Part shown: positions 48,312 to 57,665 of the stretch, piece by piece
Position numbering within the stretch: position 1 is the stretch's first letter
Layout: every line of letters starts with the position of its first letter
DNA from: Microbulbifer agarilyticus S89
Lineage (GTDB): Bacteria; Pseudomonadota; Gammaproteobacteria; Pseudomonadales; Cellvibrionaceae
DNA length: 64,000 nucleotides
Assembly (NCBI RefSeq): GCF_000220505.1
Contig: NZ_AFPJ01000030.1
Coordinates: forward strand, 43,440 to 107,439
Direction: 5' to 3'
The notes under the pieces: model-generated
Database searches by the model: none
Told to the model about the DNA's origin: nothing
What the model saw: only the letters and a program-made list of their open reading frames with translations
Program-made: the position numbers and the translations under genes

Positions 48312-49769
48312 TTAAGGGTTAAACCAGTGGTGACCGCTCTCAGCCAACAATTGGTTGGACGCTTGCGGCCCCCAGGTACCGGCACGATACAGCTGCGGCT
48401 GGTTGTTGGTTTCGCGCCAGCGATCCATGATTGGATCAACCCACGCCCATGCCGCGGCAACTTCGTCGCGGTGAATAAACAGCGCTGAGTTATTCGCCGC
48501 TGCATCCAGCATGAGGCGCTTGTACGCATCACTTTTGAAACTGTCGTAGGTGTCAGACAAAGTCAGGTTCAACTCAACCGGTTGCAGCTCCATGGTGAGG
48601 CTATCCATTTTCTTCGCCATTAACACCAGCTTGATGCTCTCTTCCGGTTGCAGGCGAATCACCAGGCGGTTTGGCAGTACCTCACCCGCTTCTGGCTGAT
48701 ACACACTGTGGGAAACGTTCTTGTACTGAATGACAATTTCCGCACAGCGCTTTTCCATACGCTTGCCGGTGCGCAAATAGAACGGCACACCGGTCCAGCG
48801 CCAGTTGTCGATATGTGCACGAATTGCGACGAACGTTTCTGTTGTGCTATTCGGCGCTTTCAATTCTTCCAAATAACCCGGCACCAGCTCTGTACCCAAA
48901 CCGCCGGCGACATATTGGCCACGTACGATATTCTGATCGACGGCATCGTCAGTCAGGGGGCGCAACGCTTCCAGCACCTTGATCTTTTCGGAACGGATGT
49001 TTCGCGCCGACATACTGTTGGGCGACTCCATCGCGATCAGGCACAGGAGCTGCAACAAATGGTTCTGTACCATATCCCGCATTGCACCAGTGTCATCGTA
49101 AAAACCGGCACGGCCTTCGAGCCCCACCGTTTCGTTGATACTGATCTGGATATGGTCAATCGTCTTGGCATCCCACAGGTGCTCGAACAGCACATTGCTG
49201 AAGCGCAGCGCCAGCAGGTTCTGGACTGTTTCCTTACCCAGGTAATGGTCAATCCGGAAAATACTTTCTTCGCGGAAGTACTCAGCGATTTTGCTATTAA
49301 TTTCGTCGGAGGTTTTCGCGTTGTAGCCCAGCGGCTTCTCTACAACAACGCGGGAATTTTCGTGAATCAGACCTTTTACAGACAGGTTTTCACAGCATGG
49401 GCCAAACACGGCCGGCGGGATCGCCAGATAAAACAGGCGGGTGCGCTCGATGTCGTTACCCAACAGGTCGACCAGTAGATCCCATTGCTCATCGGGCTTG
49501 GAGATATCCAGAGCCACTGCGCGCAGCATCGGGCTGAAGGCTTTCCAGTTTTTGTCGGAGTACTCACCATCGCGCAGGTGGGTTTTCAACGCCTGCTGTG
49601 CGGTTTCCATGTAAGCATCGGCATCTTCCGGACGTCGACATACCGGGAGAATGCGGGTGCCTTCGTCGAGACCACCTTCGATAAACGCGCGGTACAGCGC
49701 GGGGATCAATTTGCGCAGCGACAGGTCTCCGCCGCCGCCAAACAGTACCATGTCGAATGCTTTTGCCAT
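48312..49769 (-). CDS. zwf: Glucose-6-phosphate 1-dehydrogenase
   Basis: 485 residues with ATG 49769 (MAKAFDMVLFGGGGDLS, GAGAGC upstream); an in-frame ATG at 49805 is less likely. Zwf oxidises glucose-6-P with NAD(P)+. The cofactor loop is FGGGGDLSLRKL, and the active-site motif RIDHYLGKETVQNL is present near residue 170. The C-terminal domain contains MEKRCAEIVIQYKN. Between edd and this gene a hairpin ACGCGGG / CCCGCGT (about 49791-49820) may tune expression. Confidence 0.96.
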   Translation of the reverse strand: MAKAFDMVLFGGGGDLSLRKLIPALYRAFIEGGLDEGTRILPVCRRPEDADAYMETAQQALKTHLRDGEYSDKNWKAFSPMLRAVALDISKPDEQWDLLVDLLGNDIERTRLFYLAIPPAVFGPCCENLSVKGLIHENSRVVVEKPLGYNAKTSDEINSKIAEYFREESIFRIDHYLGKETVQNLLALRFSNVLFEHLWDAKTIDHIQISINETVGLEGRAGFYDDTGAMRDMVQNHLLQLLCLIAMESPNSMSARNIRSEKIKVLEALRPLTDDAVDQNIVRGQYVAGGLGTELVPGYLEELKAPNSTTETFVAIRAHIDNWRWTGVPFYLRTGKRMEKRCAEIVIQYKNVSHSVYQPEAGEVLPNRLVIRLQPEESIKLVLMAKKMDSLTMELQPVELNLTLSDTYDSFKSDAYKRLMLDAAANNSALFIHRDEVAAAWAWVDPIMDRWRETNNQPQLYRAGTWGPQASNQLLAESGHHWFNP

Positions 49770-49829
49770 TGTTCTGCTCTCAAACAAAGACGCGGGTACC
49801 TGCATTGGCAGACCCCGCGTAAATTTCAG

Positions 49830-51662
49830 TTAAAAAAGAATGCTGCCGCCGGTTTCCGCGCCGCTCGCAAGCTTGCGCATATTGACAAACAGGTCGCGGC
49901 CCATGCCGGTATCGTTGCCGGACAAGTCGCATTCCGCTGGCGACCTTGCCGCCAGCTCTTCATCACCTACATGTACTTTGAGAACACCAGCTTCCGCATC
50001 GAGCTCGATGAGGTCGCCGTCTTGGATCTTGGCAACCATGCCCCCTTCCAGAGCTTCCGGAGAGAGATGGATTGCCGCTGGCACCTTGCCGGAGGCACCA
50101 GACATACGGCCGTCGGTAACTAGCGCTACCTTGAAACCACGATCTTGCAGAACGCCGAGCGACGGCGTCAGTTTATGCAGCTCCGGCATACCGTTCGCTT
50201 GTGGGCCCTGGAAACGCACCACCGCAACAAAGTCTTTTTCCAGCTCGCCCGCTTTGAACGCATCCAGAAGGTCATCCTGGCTATTGAATACCACTGCTGG
50301 CGCGGTCACTTTCAGTTGCGGGGATTTCAGTGCAGACACCTTGATCACACTGTTGCCGAGGTTGCCCTTCAGCAACTGCAGGCCACCGTGGCTTGAGAAG
50401 GGATCGCTCGCCGGACGAATAATCTCCGGATCGCCGGACTCCTCTGCGGTCGGTCGCCATACCAAACCAGTCTTGTCGTCATTCAAGAATGGATCGTAGG
50501 TATAAGACTCCATACCCGAGTCACCGAGCACAGTGCTGACGTCATTGTGTAACAGCCCGGCGCCCAGCAATTCACGAATCAGGAATTGCATACCACCCGC
50601 AGCCGCAAAGTGGTTGATGTCGGCGGTACCGTTCGGATACACATGACACAGCAACGGCACTACTTCGGACAATTCCGCCATATCCTGCCAGGTGATCTGA
50701 ATGCCGGCGGCACGCGCCATCGCAATCAAATGCATGGTGTGGTTGGTGGAACCACCAGTGGCGTGCAGGCCGACAATGCCGTTCACAAACGCCTTCTCGG
50801 TAAGGATCTTGGCAATCGGGGTGTAGTTGCTGGGCTCAGAGATCTGCACCAGCTGCTTCACGGCGGTGTGATTGAGCGCGTCGCGCAGTTCCGTACCCGG
50901 ATTAACAAAGGAACTGCCCGGAAGCTGCAGCCCCATGATTTCCACCAGCATCTGGTTACTGTTGGCGGTGCCGTAGAAGGTGCAGGTACCGGCACTGTGA
51001 TAAGAAGCACTCTCTGCTTCCAGCAGTTCCTTGCGGCCGACTTTGCCTTCGGCATACAGCTGGCGCACGCGCACTTTTTCCGAATTTGACAGCCCGGTGG
51101 GCATTGGGCCAGCGGGAACAAATACCGCAGGCAAGTGGCCAAATGACAAGGCACCAATAACCAGGCCCGGAACGATCTTGTCGCAGATACCGAGATACAG
51201 GCCGCCATCGAACATATCGTGGGACAGGGAAATGGCCGTAGCCATGGCAATCACGTCGCGGGAAAACAGTGACAGCTCCATGCCGGGCTGGCCTTGGGTC
51301 ACGCCGTCACACATTGCCGGCACACCGCCAGCAACCTGTGCGGTGGCACCATTGCGCAGCGCCTCCGCCTTCAGCATTTCCGGGTAGGCGCCGTATGGCT
51401 GGTGCGCAGACAACATATCGTTGTAAGCGTTAATGATGGCCAGATTTGGGCCCTGTCCGGACGCGATCAGGTTTTTGTCGTGATCGCTGGAGGCCGCCAT
51501 TGCGTGCGCCAGGTTGCCGCAGGCCAGATTGTGCCGCGCCCGGCCTTTGCCCTGCGCGCGCTCAACCTGGGCCAGATACTTGGCCCGGGTTTCTTCACTG
51601 CGGCGAATGATCCTGTCGGTCACCGCCTGTATGCGACTGTTTACCACTGTTTGGTTTGCCAT
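49830..51662 (-). CDS. edd: 6-phosphogluconate dehydratase
   Basis: 610 residues, typical of Edd (IlvD/Edd family). It dehydrates 6-phosphogluconate to KDPG and carries an iron-sulfur cluster. The cluster cysteines are visible in [19 protein letters not shown] (near 113) and [10 protein letters not shown] (near 157), with a further [16 protein letters not shown] near 219. The C-terminal [20 protein letters not shown] is the second family signature. It is the second gene of the set, 46 bases after pgi. Confidence 0.97.
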   Translation of the reverse strand: MANQTVVNSRIQAVTDRIIRRSEETRAKYLAQVERAQGKGRARHNLACGNLAHAMAASSDHDKNLIASGQGPNLAIINAYNDMLSAHQPYGAYPEMLKAEALRNGATAQVAGGVPAMCDGVTQGQPGMELSLFSRDVIAMATAISLSHDMFDGGLYLGICDKIVPGLVIGALSFGHLPAVFVPAGPMPTGLSNSEKVRVRQLYAEGKVGRKELLEAESASYHSAGTCTFYGTANSNQMLVEIMGLQLPGSSFVNPGTELRDALNHTAVKQLVQISEPSNYTPIAKILTEKAFVNGIVGLHATGGSTNHTMHLIAMARAAGIQITWQDMAELSEVVPLLCHVYPNGTADINHFAAAGGMQFLIRELLGAGLLHNDVSTVLGDSGMESYTYDPFLNDDKTGLVWRPTAEESGDPEIIRPASDPFSSHGGLQLLKGNLGNSVIKVSALKSPQLKVTAPAVVFNSQDDLLDAFKAGELEKDFVAVVRFQGPQANGMPELHKLTPSLGVLQDRGFKVALVTDGRMSGASGKVPAAIHLSPEALEGGMVAKIQDGDLIELDAEAGVLKVHVGDEELAARSPAECDLSGNDTGMGRDLFVNMRKLASGAETGGSILF

Positions 51663-51708
51663 TTTTGATCAACTCTTCGTTTTTTTATCGGCCCGCCGCA
51701 CGTTGTTG

Positions 51709-53442
51709 TTAAGCCTGTTCTCCAGCAGACTCAGCCACCGCAACTTCCGGTAGCTCCGTGGACATAACCGCGCCGTTCTTTTTTCGGCGGTAGTATTCGA
51801 TCAGTTGAGTCGTGGAGCTGTCTTCGCCCGACAAATCTCCCGCAGCCAGTTTTGGCTCCAGTTTGTTCGCCAGACCCTTACCCAGTTCCACTCCCCACTG
51901 ATCAAAAGAATAAATTTGCAAAATCACACCCTGCACAAAAATTTTGTGCTCATAGAGTGCAATCAGCGCTCCCAGTGATCGGGGGTCCAACTCCTTTAAG
52001 AGTATTGTGTTACTTGGCTTTCCACCCCTGTGCACTTTGAATGGGGTGAGCCTTTTTATCTCTTCTTGCGACAGCCCCTTGGCTGTCAGCTCGTCAGTCA
52101 CTGACTTGGCATCCACGCCATTCATCAGTGCCTGGCTCTGGGCAAACATGTTTGCCAGCAAAATCTCGTGATGGCCGTCGAGGTCGTGCCCGGGTGCCAC
52201 GCTGCCAATAAAGTCGGCTGGCACCACTTCCGGGCTCTGGTGCAGATACTGGTAAAACGCATGCTGCCCATTGATCCCCGTTTGCCCCCAGATCAGAGGG
52301 CCGGTGGGGTAATCCACCGCCACCCCGGCGCGGGTGGTGGATTTGCCGTTACTCTCCATATCCGCCTGTTGCAGATACGCAGGCAACATATGCAGTGATT
52401 GCTCGTAGGGCAGCACGGCGTGTGCCGGATAACCCATAAAGGTGCAATACCAGACACTCAGCAGCGCCATGATCACCGGCGCATTGGCTTCCAGCGGTGC
52501 CTCGCGGAAGTGCTTATCCATGCTCGCAGCGCCATCTAACAGCGCGCGGAAATGCTCAAATCCGCAGGCGATCGCAATTGGCAAGCCGATGGAGGACCAG
52601 AGTGAAAAGCGCCCCCCAACCCAATCCCAGAAGCGGAAGGTCCGCTCCGGCAACACCCCAAACTGTTGCGCCTTATCGGGGCTTGAAGTCACGGCGGCAA
52701 AGTGCTGCTGCAACAGCGCCGCGTCAACTACCCCCGGCATTGCCCGCCGCAGCCACTCGAGCGCGCTGCGGGCATTGGTCATTGTCTCGCTGGTCGTAAA
52801 CGTCTTCGACGAGACAATGAACAGGGTCGAATCGGCATCCAGGCCGGCCAGCACATCCGTGAGCTGGGTTCCATCCACATTGGAAACAAAATGCACTGCG
52901 ACATCGCCCTTCCGGTGGGCTCGCAGCGCTTCGATCGTGGTCTGTGGCCCGAGATGGGAGCCGCCTACCCCGAGATTGACTACATCGGTAAACCTTTTAC
53001 CCCGGTAGCCAGTCAGGTCGCCATTATGTAGTAAAACTACAAACTTTTTCAAGCGCTCTAATTCCGCCTCAACCTGGGCCGTGACCGAGCACCCACCTAT
53101 TTGGATGTCGGCCTGTAAGCCGCCGCGCAGTGCGGGATGCAGCACTGCCCGGCCCTCTGTCGCGTTGATCGGCTTACCGGCAAAGAAATCTGCGCACCAG
53201 CGGGGTAACTCGGCCTCTTCTGCCAAGCGTAATAAATTTACAAAAACCTCTTGGTCGAGCAGGTTTTTCGAGAAATCCAGTAAGAATTCCGGCAGTTCGA
53301 GTGAAAACCGCGCGGCCCGCTGTGGATCAGCGGCAAACAGGTCCTTCAGCGACGTCTGCTTGAACTCTGCAGCCTGCGCCTGCAGCGCCTGCCAGACAGG
53401 AGAATGTGAAAGAGGTTGGGAGGAAGAGGTGTCAGAGTGCAT
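51709..53442 (-). CDS. pgi: Glucose-6-phosphate isomerase
   Basis: 577 residues, within the range of E. coli-type enzymes (about 550). It interconverts fructose-6-P and glucose-6-P. Signatures are FVVLLHNGDLTGYRGKRFTD, NLGVGGSHLGP, FRFWDWVGGRFSLWSSIGLP and the C-terminal FDQWGVELGKGLANKL. In the usual GEPGTNGQHAF motif this protein reads GQTGINGQHAF, so the catalytic-base glutamate is replaced by Gln; some pseudomonad enzymes also differ here. First gene of the Entner-Doudoroff set, it would run toward glucose-6-P when the cell grows on GlcNAc. Confidence 0.96.
   Translation of the reverse strand: MHSDTSSSQPLSHSPVWQALQAQAAEFKQTSLKDLFAADPQRAARFSLELPEFLLDFSKNLLDQEVFVNLLRLAEEAELPRWCADFFAGKPINATEGRAVLHPALRGGLQADIQIGGCSVTAQVEAELERLKKFVVLLHNGDLTGYRGKRFTDVVNLGVGGSHLGPQTTIEALRAHRKGDVAVHFVSNVDGTQLTDVLAGLDADSTLFIVSSKTFTTSETMTNARSALEWLRRAMPGVVDAALLQQHFAAVTSSPDKAQQFGVLPERTFRFWDWVGGRFSLWSSIGLPIAIACGFEHFRALLDGAASMDKHFREAPLEANAPVIMALLSVWYCTFMGYPAHAVLPYEQSLHMLPAYLQQADMESNGKSTTRAGVAVDYPTGPLIWGQTGINGQHAFYQYLHQSPEVVPADFIGSVAPGHDLDGHHEILLANMFAQSQALMNGVDAKSVTDELTAKGLSQEEIKRLTPFKVHRGGKPSNTILLKELDPRSLGALIALYEHKIFVQGVILQIYSFDQWGVELGKGLANKLEPKLAAGDLSGEDSSTTQLIEYYRRKKNGAVMSTELPEVAVAESAGEQA
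53027..53041. promoter_or_regulatory. HexR-like palindrome inside pgi
   Basis: TGTAGTAAAACTACA is a perfect five-base inverted repeat around TAAAA and resembles HexR operators of gammaproteobacteria (TGTARTnnnAYTACA type). It lies about 400 bases inside pgi, so it could be a road-block site or chance. No copy occurs in front of zwf, gap or pyk. Confidence 0.35.
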
Positions 53443-53886
53443 AGCGATCCCCGGAAAGTGGCGCCACCTGTGGGGCTGCGGGCGCCGGTTATTGTTTTTT
53501 ACCCGTGCGGCTCGCGCCTCTCACCCACCCTGGACGAGAATCAGCAAGCCAAATGACAACGCTGTCAAATTGGCGAGAGAGTCACATAGTTGATGAGAGC
53601 TGTCAATTGAGTTTGTAGTTTTTTTCCACAACAACTAACCCGTGAACGGATCTTGGCCAGCCAGCACTAGCGCGCCCCTTACCCTGTACTTACGCGATAG
53701 TTGCGCGGTATTTGCACAGAGGTGCCCCAGAAATCGCGCCGGTACAACTCGGGCAGAGCAGCAGCAGACCAACAGCAGAACAATAAGAGCAGGAAAACGA
53801 AAGCGTGAATGAATGTTAGGCCATCGTCGCGCAGCGCGGAACCGGTTAAACTTGCGGGTTAGGCAAAGACAAGGAAATCGCCCGAC
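53443..53886. promoter_or_regulatory. Divergent regulatory region between pgi and the LacI-type repressor gene
   Basis: 444 bases. It holds the NagR-like operator (53552-53569), a degenerate second site around 53590-53607 keeping GCTGTCA, and the promoters of both flanking genes. The half toward nagR (about 53640-53870) is otherwise without a clear signal. Confidence 0.5.
53552..53569. promoter_or_regulatory. NagR-like operator upstream of pgi
   Basis: AATGACAACGCTGTCAAA. On the minus strand it contains a perfect TTGACA, a good -35 for pgi, so bound repressor would block polymerase. It lies 110 bases before pgi and 318 before the repressor gene. Confidence 0.75.
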
Positions 53887-54933
53887 ATGAAAAGCACCAT
53901 CAATGACGTGGCCGCACGAGCCGGGGTGTCAATCAAGACCGTCTCCAGGGTAATCAACAATGAGCCCTCGGTACGGCCCGCCACCCGCAAGAAAGTGATG
54001 GATGCGGTTGAGGAGCTGCACTACCAACCAAACCTGGCAGCCCGCAACCTGGCGGGCACTCGCAGTTACACCATTGCACTGATCTACGACAACCCGAACG
54101 CCTACTACGTCATCGACATGCAGAACGGTATTCTCGAGGCGTGTAAGGCGCGTGGCTACGAGCTGCTGATCCACCCGAGCAACTCTAAGTCCGACACGGT
54201 TTACGACGAGTTGCGCGCCCTGGTAGAGCATTCCAAGGTTGCCGGCGTGGTGCTTACCCCGCCCTTCTCCGAAACACAGTCGGTCATTGATCAAGTGAGA
54301 AAGCTCGGCCTCGACTATGTGCGCATTGTTTCCAGCGGTGCGGCCGAGGGGGACGAAGAGAACTGTATTCAGGTCGACGATACGGCAGCAGCCTTCGATA
54401 TCACCAAGCACCTGATCGAACACGGCCACAAGCGCATCGGCTTCCTGTCCGGTGGCGAGGAGCACGTTTCCACCCACGGCCGTCTGGACGGCTACAAGCA
54501 GGCGCTACAACAGGCCGGTATCAGCCTGGCCCCGGAACTGGTGGTCCCCGGTGAATACTCTTTTGATTCGGGTGTCGCCGGCGCCAAAGCGCTACTGGAA
54601 AGTGACAACCCGCCCACCGCCATCTTCGCCAGTAACGACGAGATGGCTGCAGGCGCACTATTTGCCGCGCGCCTGATGCATATCGAGATCCCGGAGCAAC
54701 TCTCTATTGTCGGCTTCGAGGACAGCCCCTTCTCCCGCCAGACCTGGCCCAAGCTGACCACAGCCCACCAGCCCAATAATGAAATCGCCAAGTGCGCAGC
54801 CGCGCTGGTACTAAATAAAGCACGCAGCAAAGGTGCGGCAGAAAGCGCAGCGGCTAACAAGGAAGCGGGCATTACCAAGAAGTTTGTCCCGGAGCTGCTG
54901 GTGCGCGACTCTACCGGTGACTCCCCCAGCTAA
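53887..54933 (+). CDS. nagR: LacI-family transcriptional repressor, NagR-like
   Basis: 348 residues. The N-terminal helix-turn-helix and hinge (TINDVAARAGVSIKTVSRVI, then NLAARNLAGTRS) match the LacI/PurR type, followed by a periplasmic-binding-protein-like sugar-sensing domain (about 60-340, with GFLSGGEEHVSTHGRLDGY and the IFASNDEMAAGAL segment). In Shewanella and relatives a LacI-type NagR controls GlcNAc genes and responds to GlcN-6-P or GlcNAc-6-P; the position between pgi and the nag genes and the shared palindromes suggest the same role here. AAGGAAA lies before the ATG. Confidence 0.88.
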   Translation: MKSTINDVAARAGVSIKTVSRVINNEPSVRPATRKKVMDAVEELHYQPNLAARNLAGTRSYTIALIYDNPNAYYVIDMQNGILEACKARGYELLIHPSNSKSDTVYDELRALVEHSKVAGVVLTPPFSETQSVIDQVRKLGLDYVRIVSSGAAEGDEENCIQVDDTAAAFDITKHLIEHGHKRIGFLSGGEEHVSTHGRLDGYKQALQQAGISLAPELVVPGEYSFDSGVAGAKALLESDNPPTAIFASNDEMAAGALFAARLMHIEIPEQLSIVGFEDSPFSRQTWPKLTTAHQPNNEIAKCAAALVLNKARSKGAAESAAANKEAGITKKFVPELLVRDSTGDSPS

Positions 54934-54958
54934 TCCCCCTCCCTCTCGATTACTAGTT

Positions 54959-55020
54959 CGCGCAAAAGCGCAATAGCTTTTGCGCGAATCCAGGCAAAAA
55001 AAAGCCCTCACTAGGAGGGC
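54959..55020. terminator. Hairpin pair between convergent nagR and nagP
   Basis: First hairpin CGCGCAAAAGC (54959-54969) / GCTTTTGCGCG (54976-54986) follows nagR. Second, GCCCTC (55004-55009) / GAGGGC (55015-55020) with an A-run at 54996-55003, is an intrinsic terminator for the leftward nagP transcript. Confidence 0.8.
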
Positions 55021-55084
55021 AAAGATGACGAGAACCAAAGAGAAAACATAAAACTGACTGTTGCGATGGCAACAGCGGGAAGGA

Positions 55085-56416
55085 TTACTTCCAGCTGCGC
55101 ATCTTGTGCCCTTTCAGAGCGTAGAAAAGAATAAACAGGTAAGCCGGGATGGCGATGGCGTACGCCAGCTGGCCGTCACCGGTATCGGCAAAGTGGCCGT
55201 ACAGCGGCGGCAGAATCGCACCACCGGAAATACCCATAATCAGCAGCGCGGCACCCTTGGAGGTGAATTTGCCCAGACCATCCAGCGCCAGCGGCCAGAT
55301 TGCCGGCCAGCACATGGCGTTGGCAAAGCCCAGCAGCGCTACAAAGTAGACCGCGTTGGGAATCTCCGGCAGGCCGAAGATCGCCAGGGTTGCAGAAGAC
55401 ATCACGGTGCTCTCGAGAGAGCCGGTCATTACCGCAAGGGTGAACAGGATGCCCAGCACGGCAGAGATCAACAGCGCTGTCTGCTGGCTAATAAAGCGCG
55501 GGATCGCCACGGTGCCCCACAGGTAACCCAACACCATAAACACCATGGTGTAGGACGTGAGGACGGCAGCCACCGCAGTATCCAGCCCCGCCTGCTTACC
55601 CAGCAGACCGATAGCATCACCGGCAATCACCTCAACGCCCACGTAGAAGAACAGCGCGATAGAGCCCAGGATCAGCTGCGGGAACTTCAGCAGCGCAGGC
55701 AGGTTTACCGCCATCTCTTCCTGGCCTTCGATGGCTTCATCTTCGATATCTGGCAGCGGCGCAAACATCATCGCAATCGCCAGTACAAATCCAAGTACTG
55801 CCATGCCGATATACGGGGAAACCAGCTGACCTGCCAGCTCATCCAGCTTGGCATCTTTTGCAGTGGCGGTAAGCGCGGCCAGTTCTGCATCGCTTACCCC
55901 ACTGATGCCGGACATTACCAGCGCCGCAAAAACCAGCGGCGCAACGATACCGGCACCCTTGTTCAGCAGGCCCATGATGCAAATGCGCACCGCCGCCGTT
56001 TCCGGAGAGCCAACCTTCACCACGTAAGGGTTGGATGCGGTTTGCAGGATGGTAAGACCCGAGCCCACCACGAACTGCGCGAGCAGGAAAATGCCGAACA
56101 TGCGGCTGTATGCCGCCGGGATAAAGATCAGGGCACCCACCGCAACCAGGGCAAGGCCCAGTGCCATACCGGTTTTGTAGCCGGTACGCTCGATGATCGC
56201 GGCCATGGGCAACGCCATCACGGTATAGGCAATATAAAAGGCGGAAGCCACGAGCATGGCCTCAAAGGCACTCAGCTCACAGATGGTTTGCAGGAACGGA
56301 ATCAGTGCCCCATTCAGCCAGGTAACAAAACCAAAAATGAAAAATAGCAGGCCGATGATTACCATCGGCAAAACGCTGCTACGCGTCTCGCTCTGGCTAA
56401 TAACTGCGGTATTCAT
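55085..56416 (-). CDS. nagP: FucP-family sugar MFS transporter, probable GlcNAc permease NagP
   Basis: 443 residues, about 12 hydrophobic segments. It belongs to the FucP/GluP branch of the major facilitator family (FFIFGFVTWLNGALIPFLQ at about residues 24-42 is the family signature; LLNKGAGIVAPLVF follows near 151). Shewanella-type genomes have a member of this branch as inner membrane GlcNAc permease. Being in one transcript with nagK, nagBII and nagA supports GlcNAc as substrate. It is the last gene of that transcript, 69 bases after nagA. Confidence 0.9.
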   Translation of the reverse strand: MNTAVISQSETRSSVLPMVIIGLLFFIFGFVTWLNGALIPFLQTICELSAFEAMLVASAFYIAYTVMALPMAAIIERTGYKTGMALGLALVAVGALIFIPAAYSRMFGIFLLAQFVVGSGLTILQTASNPYVVKVGSPETAAVRICIMGLLNKGAGIVAPLVFAALVMSGISGVSDAELAALTATAKDAKLDELAGQLVSPYIGMAVLGFVLAIAMMFAPLPDIEDEAIEGQEEMAVNLPALLKFPQLILGSIALFFYVGVEVIAGDAIGLLGKQAGLDTAVAAVLTSYTMVFMVLGYLWGTVAIPRFISQQTALLISAVLGILFTLAVMTGSLESTVMSSATLAIFGLPEIPNAVYFVALLGFANAMCWPAIWPLALDGLGKFTSKGAALLIMGISGGAILPPLYGHFADTGDGQLAYAIAIPAYLFILFYALKGHKMRSWK

Positions 56417-56485
56417 AGAGTCACCTTTAATTATCGTTATCTAGCGTTAAAAAAATCGTCATCAACTTTGTATACAGGCAGATGG

Positions 56486-57613
56486 TCAGTCTGCGGAAAA
56501 CACTTCCTGTCCCCTGATCCAGGTTTTGCGTACCTGATGATCATCGTCCAGCAAAATCATATCGGCCGCGTGCCCCTCGGCAATACGCCCACCATCAAAA
56601 CCGAGGAACTGGGCGGGATACAAGCCCGCCATGCGCAAGGCTTCGCTCAGCTCGACCCCGCACCAGTCGCAAATATTACGCACCGCACCAATCATATCCA
56701 GGTGCGAACCGGCCAGCTCGCCGGTCGTCGAGGTCAGCTTGTCGCCATCGCGCGTCACCACACGATCGAACAACGGAAAGCTCATTTCGTCACTGCCAAC
56801 CAGTGACATCGCATCGGTCACCAGCATAATCTTGCCGCGCGGCTTGGCTTTCAATGCCAGCGTCATGGCTTCTGCACTTACGTGGTGGCCATCGGCAATC
56901 AAGCCACACCAGCAGCCGTCGCTAATCAGGGCAGTGCCAACCATGCCCGGATCACGGGAGTGCAACGGGGACATGGCGTTGTATAAATGGGTGAACCCGG
57001 TCGCGCCAGCAGCAACCGCTGCCGCAGCGGTCTTGCCATCGGCATTGGAGTGCCCGAGGCAAACCTTCACGCCCAATGACACCAGCTTGGCGATATCTTC
57101 CGGGGCCACATTTTCCGGCGCCAGGGTCACCACCTTCAGGCCGAGATCGTCGCGGGCGTAGATCGCCAGCTCCTCGTCACTGAGTGGACGGATAAACCGC
57201 TCCTCGTGCGTACCCTTCTTCGGCGCACTCAAATGCGGCCCCTCAAAGTGCACACCCAGCACACCGGGTACGCCCTCTTTCAGCGCAGCACTCACCGCAT
57301 CCGCGGCCTTCTGCATTACGTCCACCTGATCGGTAATCAGGGTGGGCACAAAGCCCGTGGTGCCGAAACGCGCGTGCGCGGCCGACATCTTGCCCAGGGC
57401 ATTCACGGTGGTGTCGTTGTTAAACAGGGCACCGCCGCCACCGTTCACCTGAACATCAACCAGGCCCGGCGCCAGCAATCCGTGCAAACGTGTGGCATCG
57501 GCAACGGGCGCTCCCCCCAGAGAAACAATCTTGCCGCCGTCGATGGTAAGCGCCACATCCTTGCGCAGCTGTTCGCCATCAAAAAGCTGTTCGGCGATAT
57601 ATGCCTGTGCCAC
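56486..57613 (-). CDS. nagA: N-acetylglucosamine-6-phosphate deacetylase
   Basis: 375 residues with GTG 57613; a TTG at 57643 is an alternative start. NagA deacetylates GlcNAc-6-P to GlcN-6-P. It is an amidohydrolase: the metal ligand E in HFEGPHLSAPKKG (near 128), H in CLGHSNADG (near 188), H in THLYNAMSPLH (near 209) and catalytic D in LVTDAMS (near 265) are all visible. It is preceded by nagBII with about 40 bases between and followed by nagP. Confidence 0.96.
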   Translation of the reverse strand: MAQAYIAEQLFDGEQLRKDVALTIDGGKIVSLGGAPVADATRLHGLLAPGLVDVQVNGGGGALFNNDTTVNALGKMSAAHARFGTTGFVPTLITDQVDVMQKAADAVSAALKEGVPGVLGVHFEGPHLSAPKKGTHEERFIRPLSDEELAIYARDDLGLKVVTLAPENVAPEDIAKLVSLGVKVCLGHSNADGKTAAAAVAAGATGFTHLYNAMSPLHSRDPGMVGTALISDGCWCGLIADGHHVSAEAMTLALKAKPRGKIMLVTDAMSLVGSDEMSFPLFDRVVTRDGDKLTSTTGELAGSHLDMIGAVRNICDWCGVELSEALRMAGLYPAQFLGFDGGRIAEGHAADMILLDDDHQVRKTWIRGQEVFSAD

Positions 57614-57641
57614 TGTCGTGCCCCGTGTCCTGGATTGCTGC

Positions 57642-57665
57642 AATTAAACGGTAAAATTAAACGGT
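57642..57665. repeat. Tandem 11-base duplication at the nagB stop codon
   Basis: AATTAAACGGT occurs twice (57642-57652 and 57655-57665). The right copy contains the nagB stop codon (minus strand TAA) so the duplication probably arose by slippage. Confidence 0.5.

Noticed and set aside
53607-53632. TTGTAG...CCACAA as a HexR site before pgi
   Set aside because: The spacing between TTGT and ACAA is 11 bases, not the 7 or 8 of known Pseudomonas HexR sites.
55061-56347. Open frame of 428 codons antisense to nagP
   Set aside because: Rich in Arg, Gln and His as expected from a reversed membrane-protein gene; no start signal.
56417-56485. Possible NagR operator in front of nagP
   Set aside because: No AATGACA...TGTCATT-like palindrome is present; nagP is better explained as the last gene of the nagK transcript.
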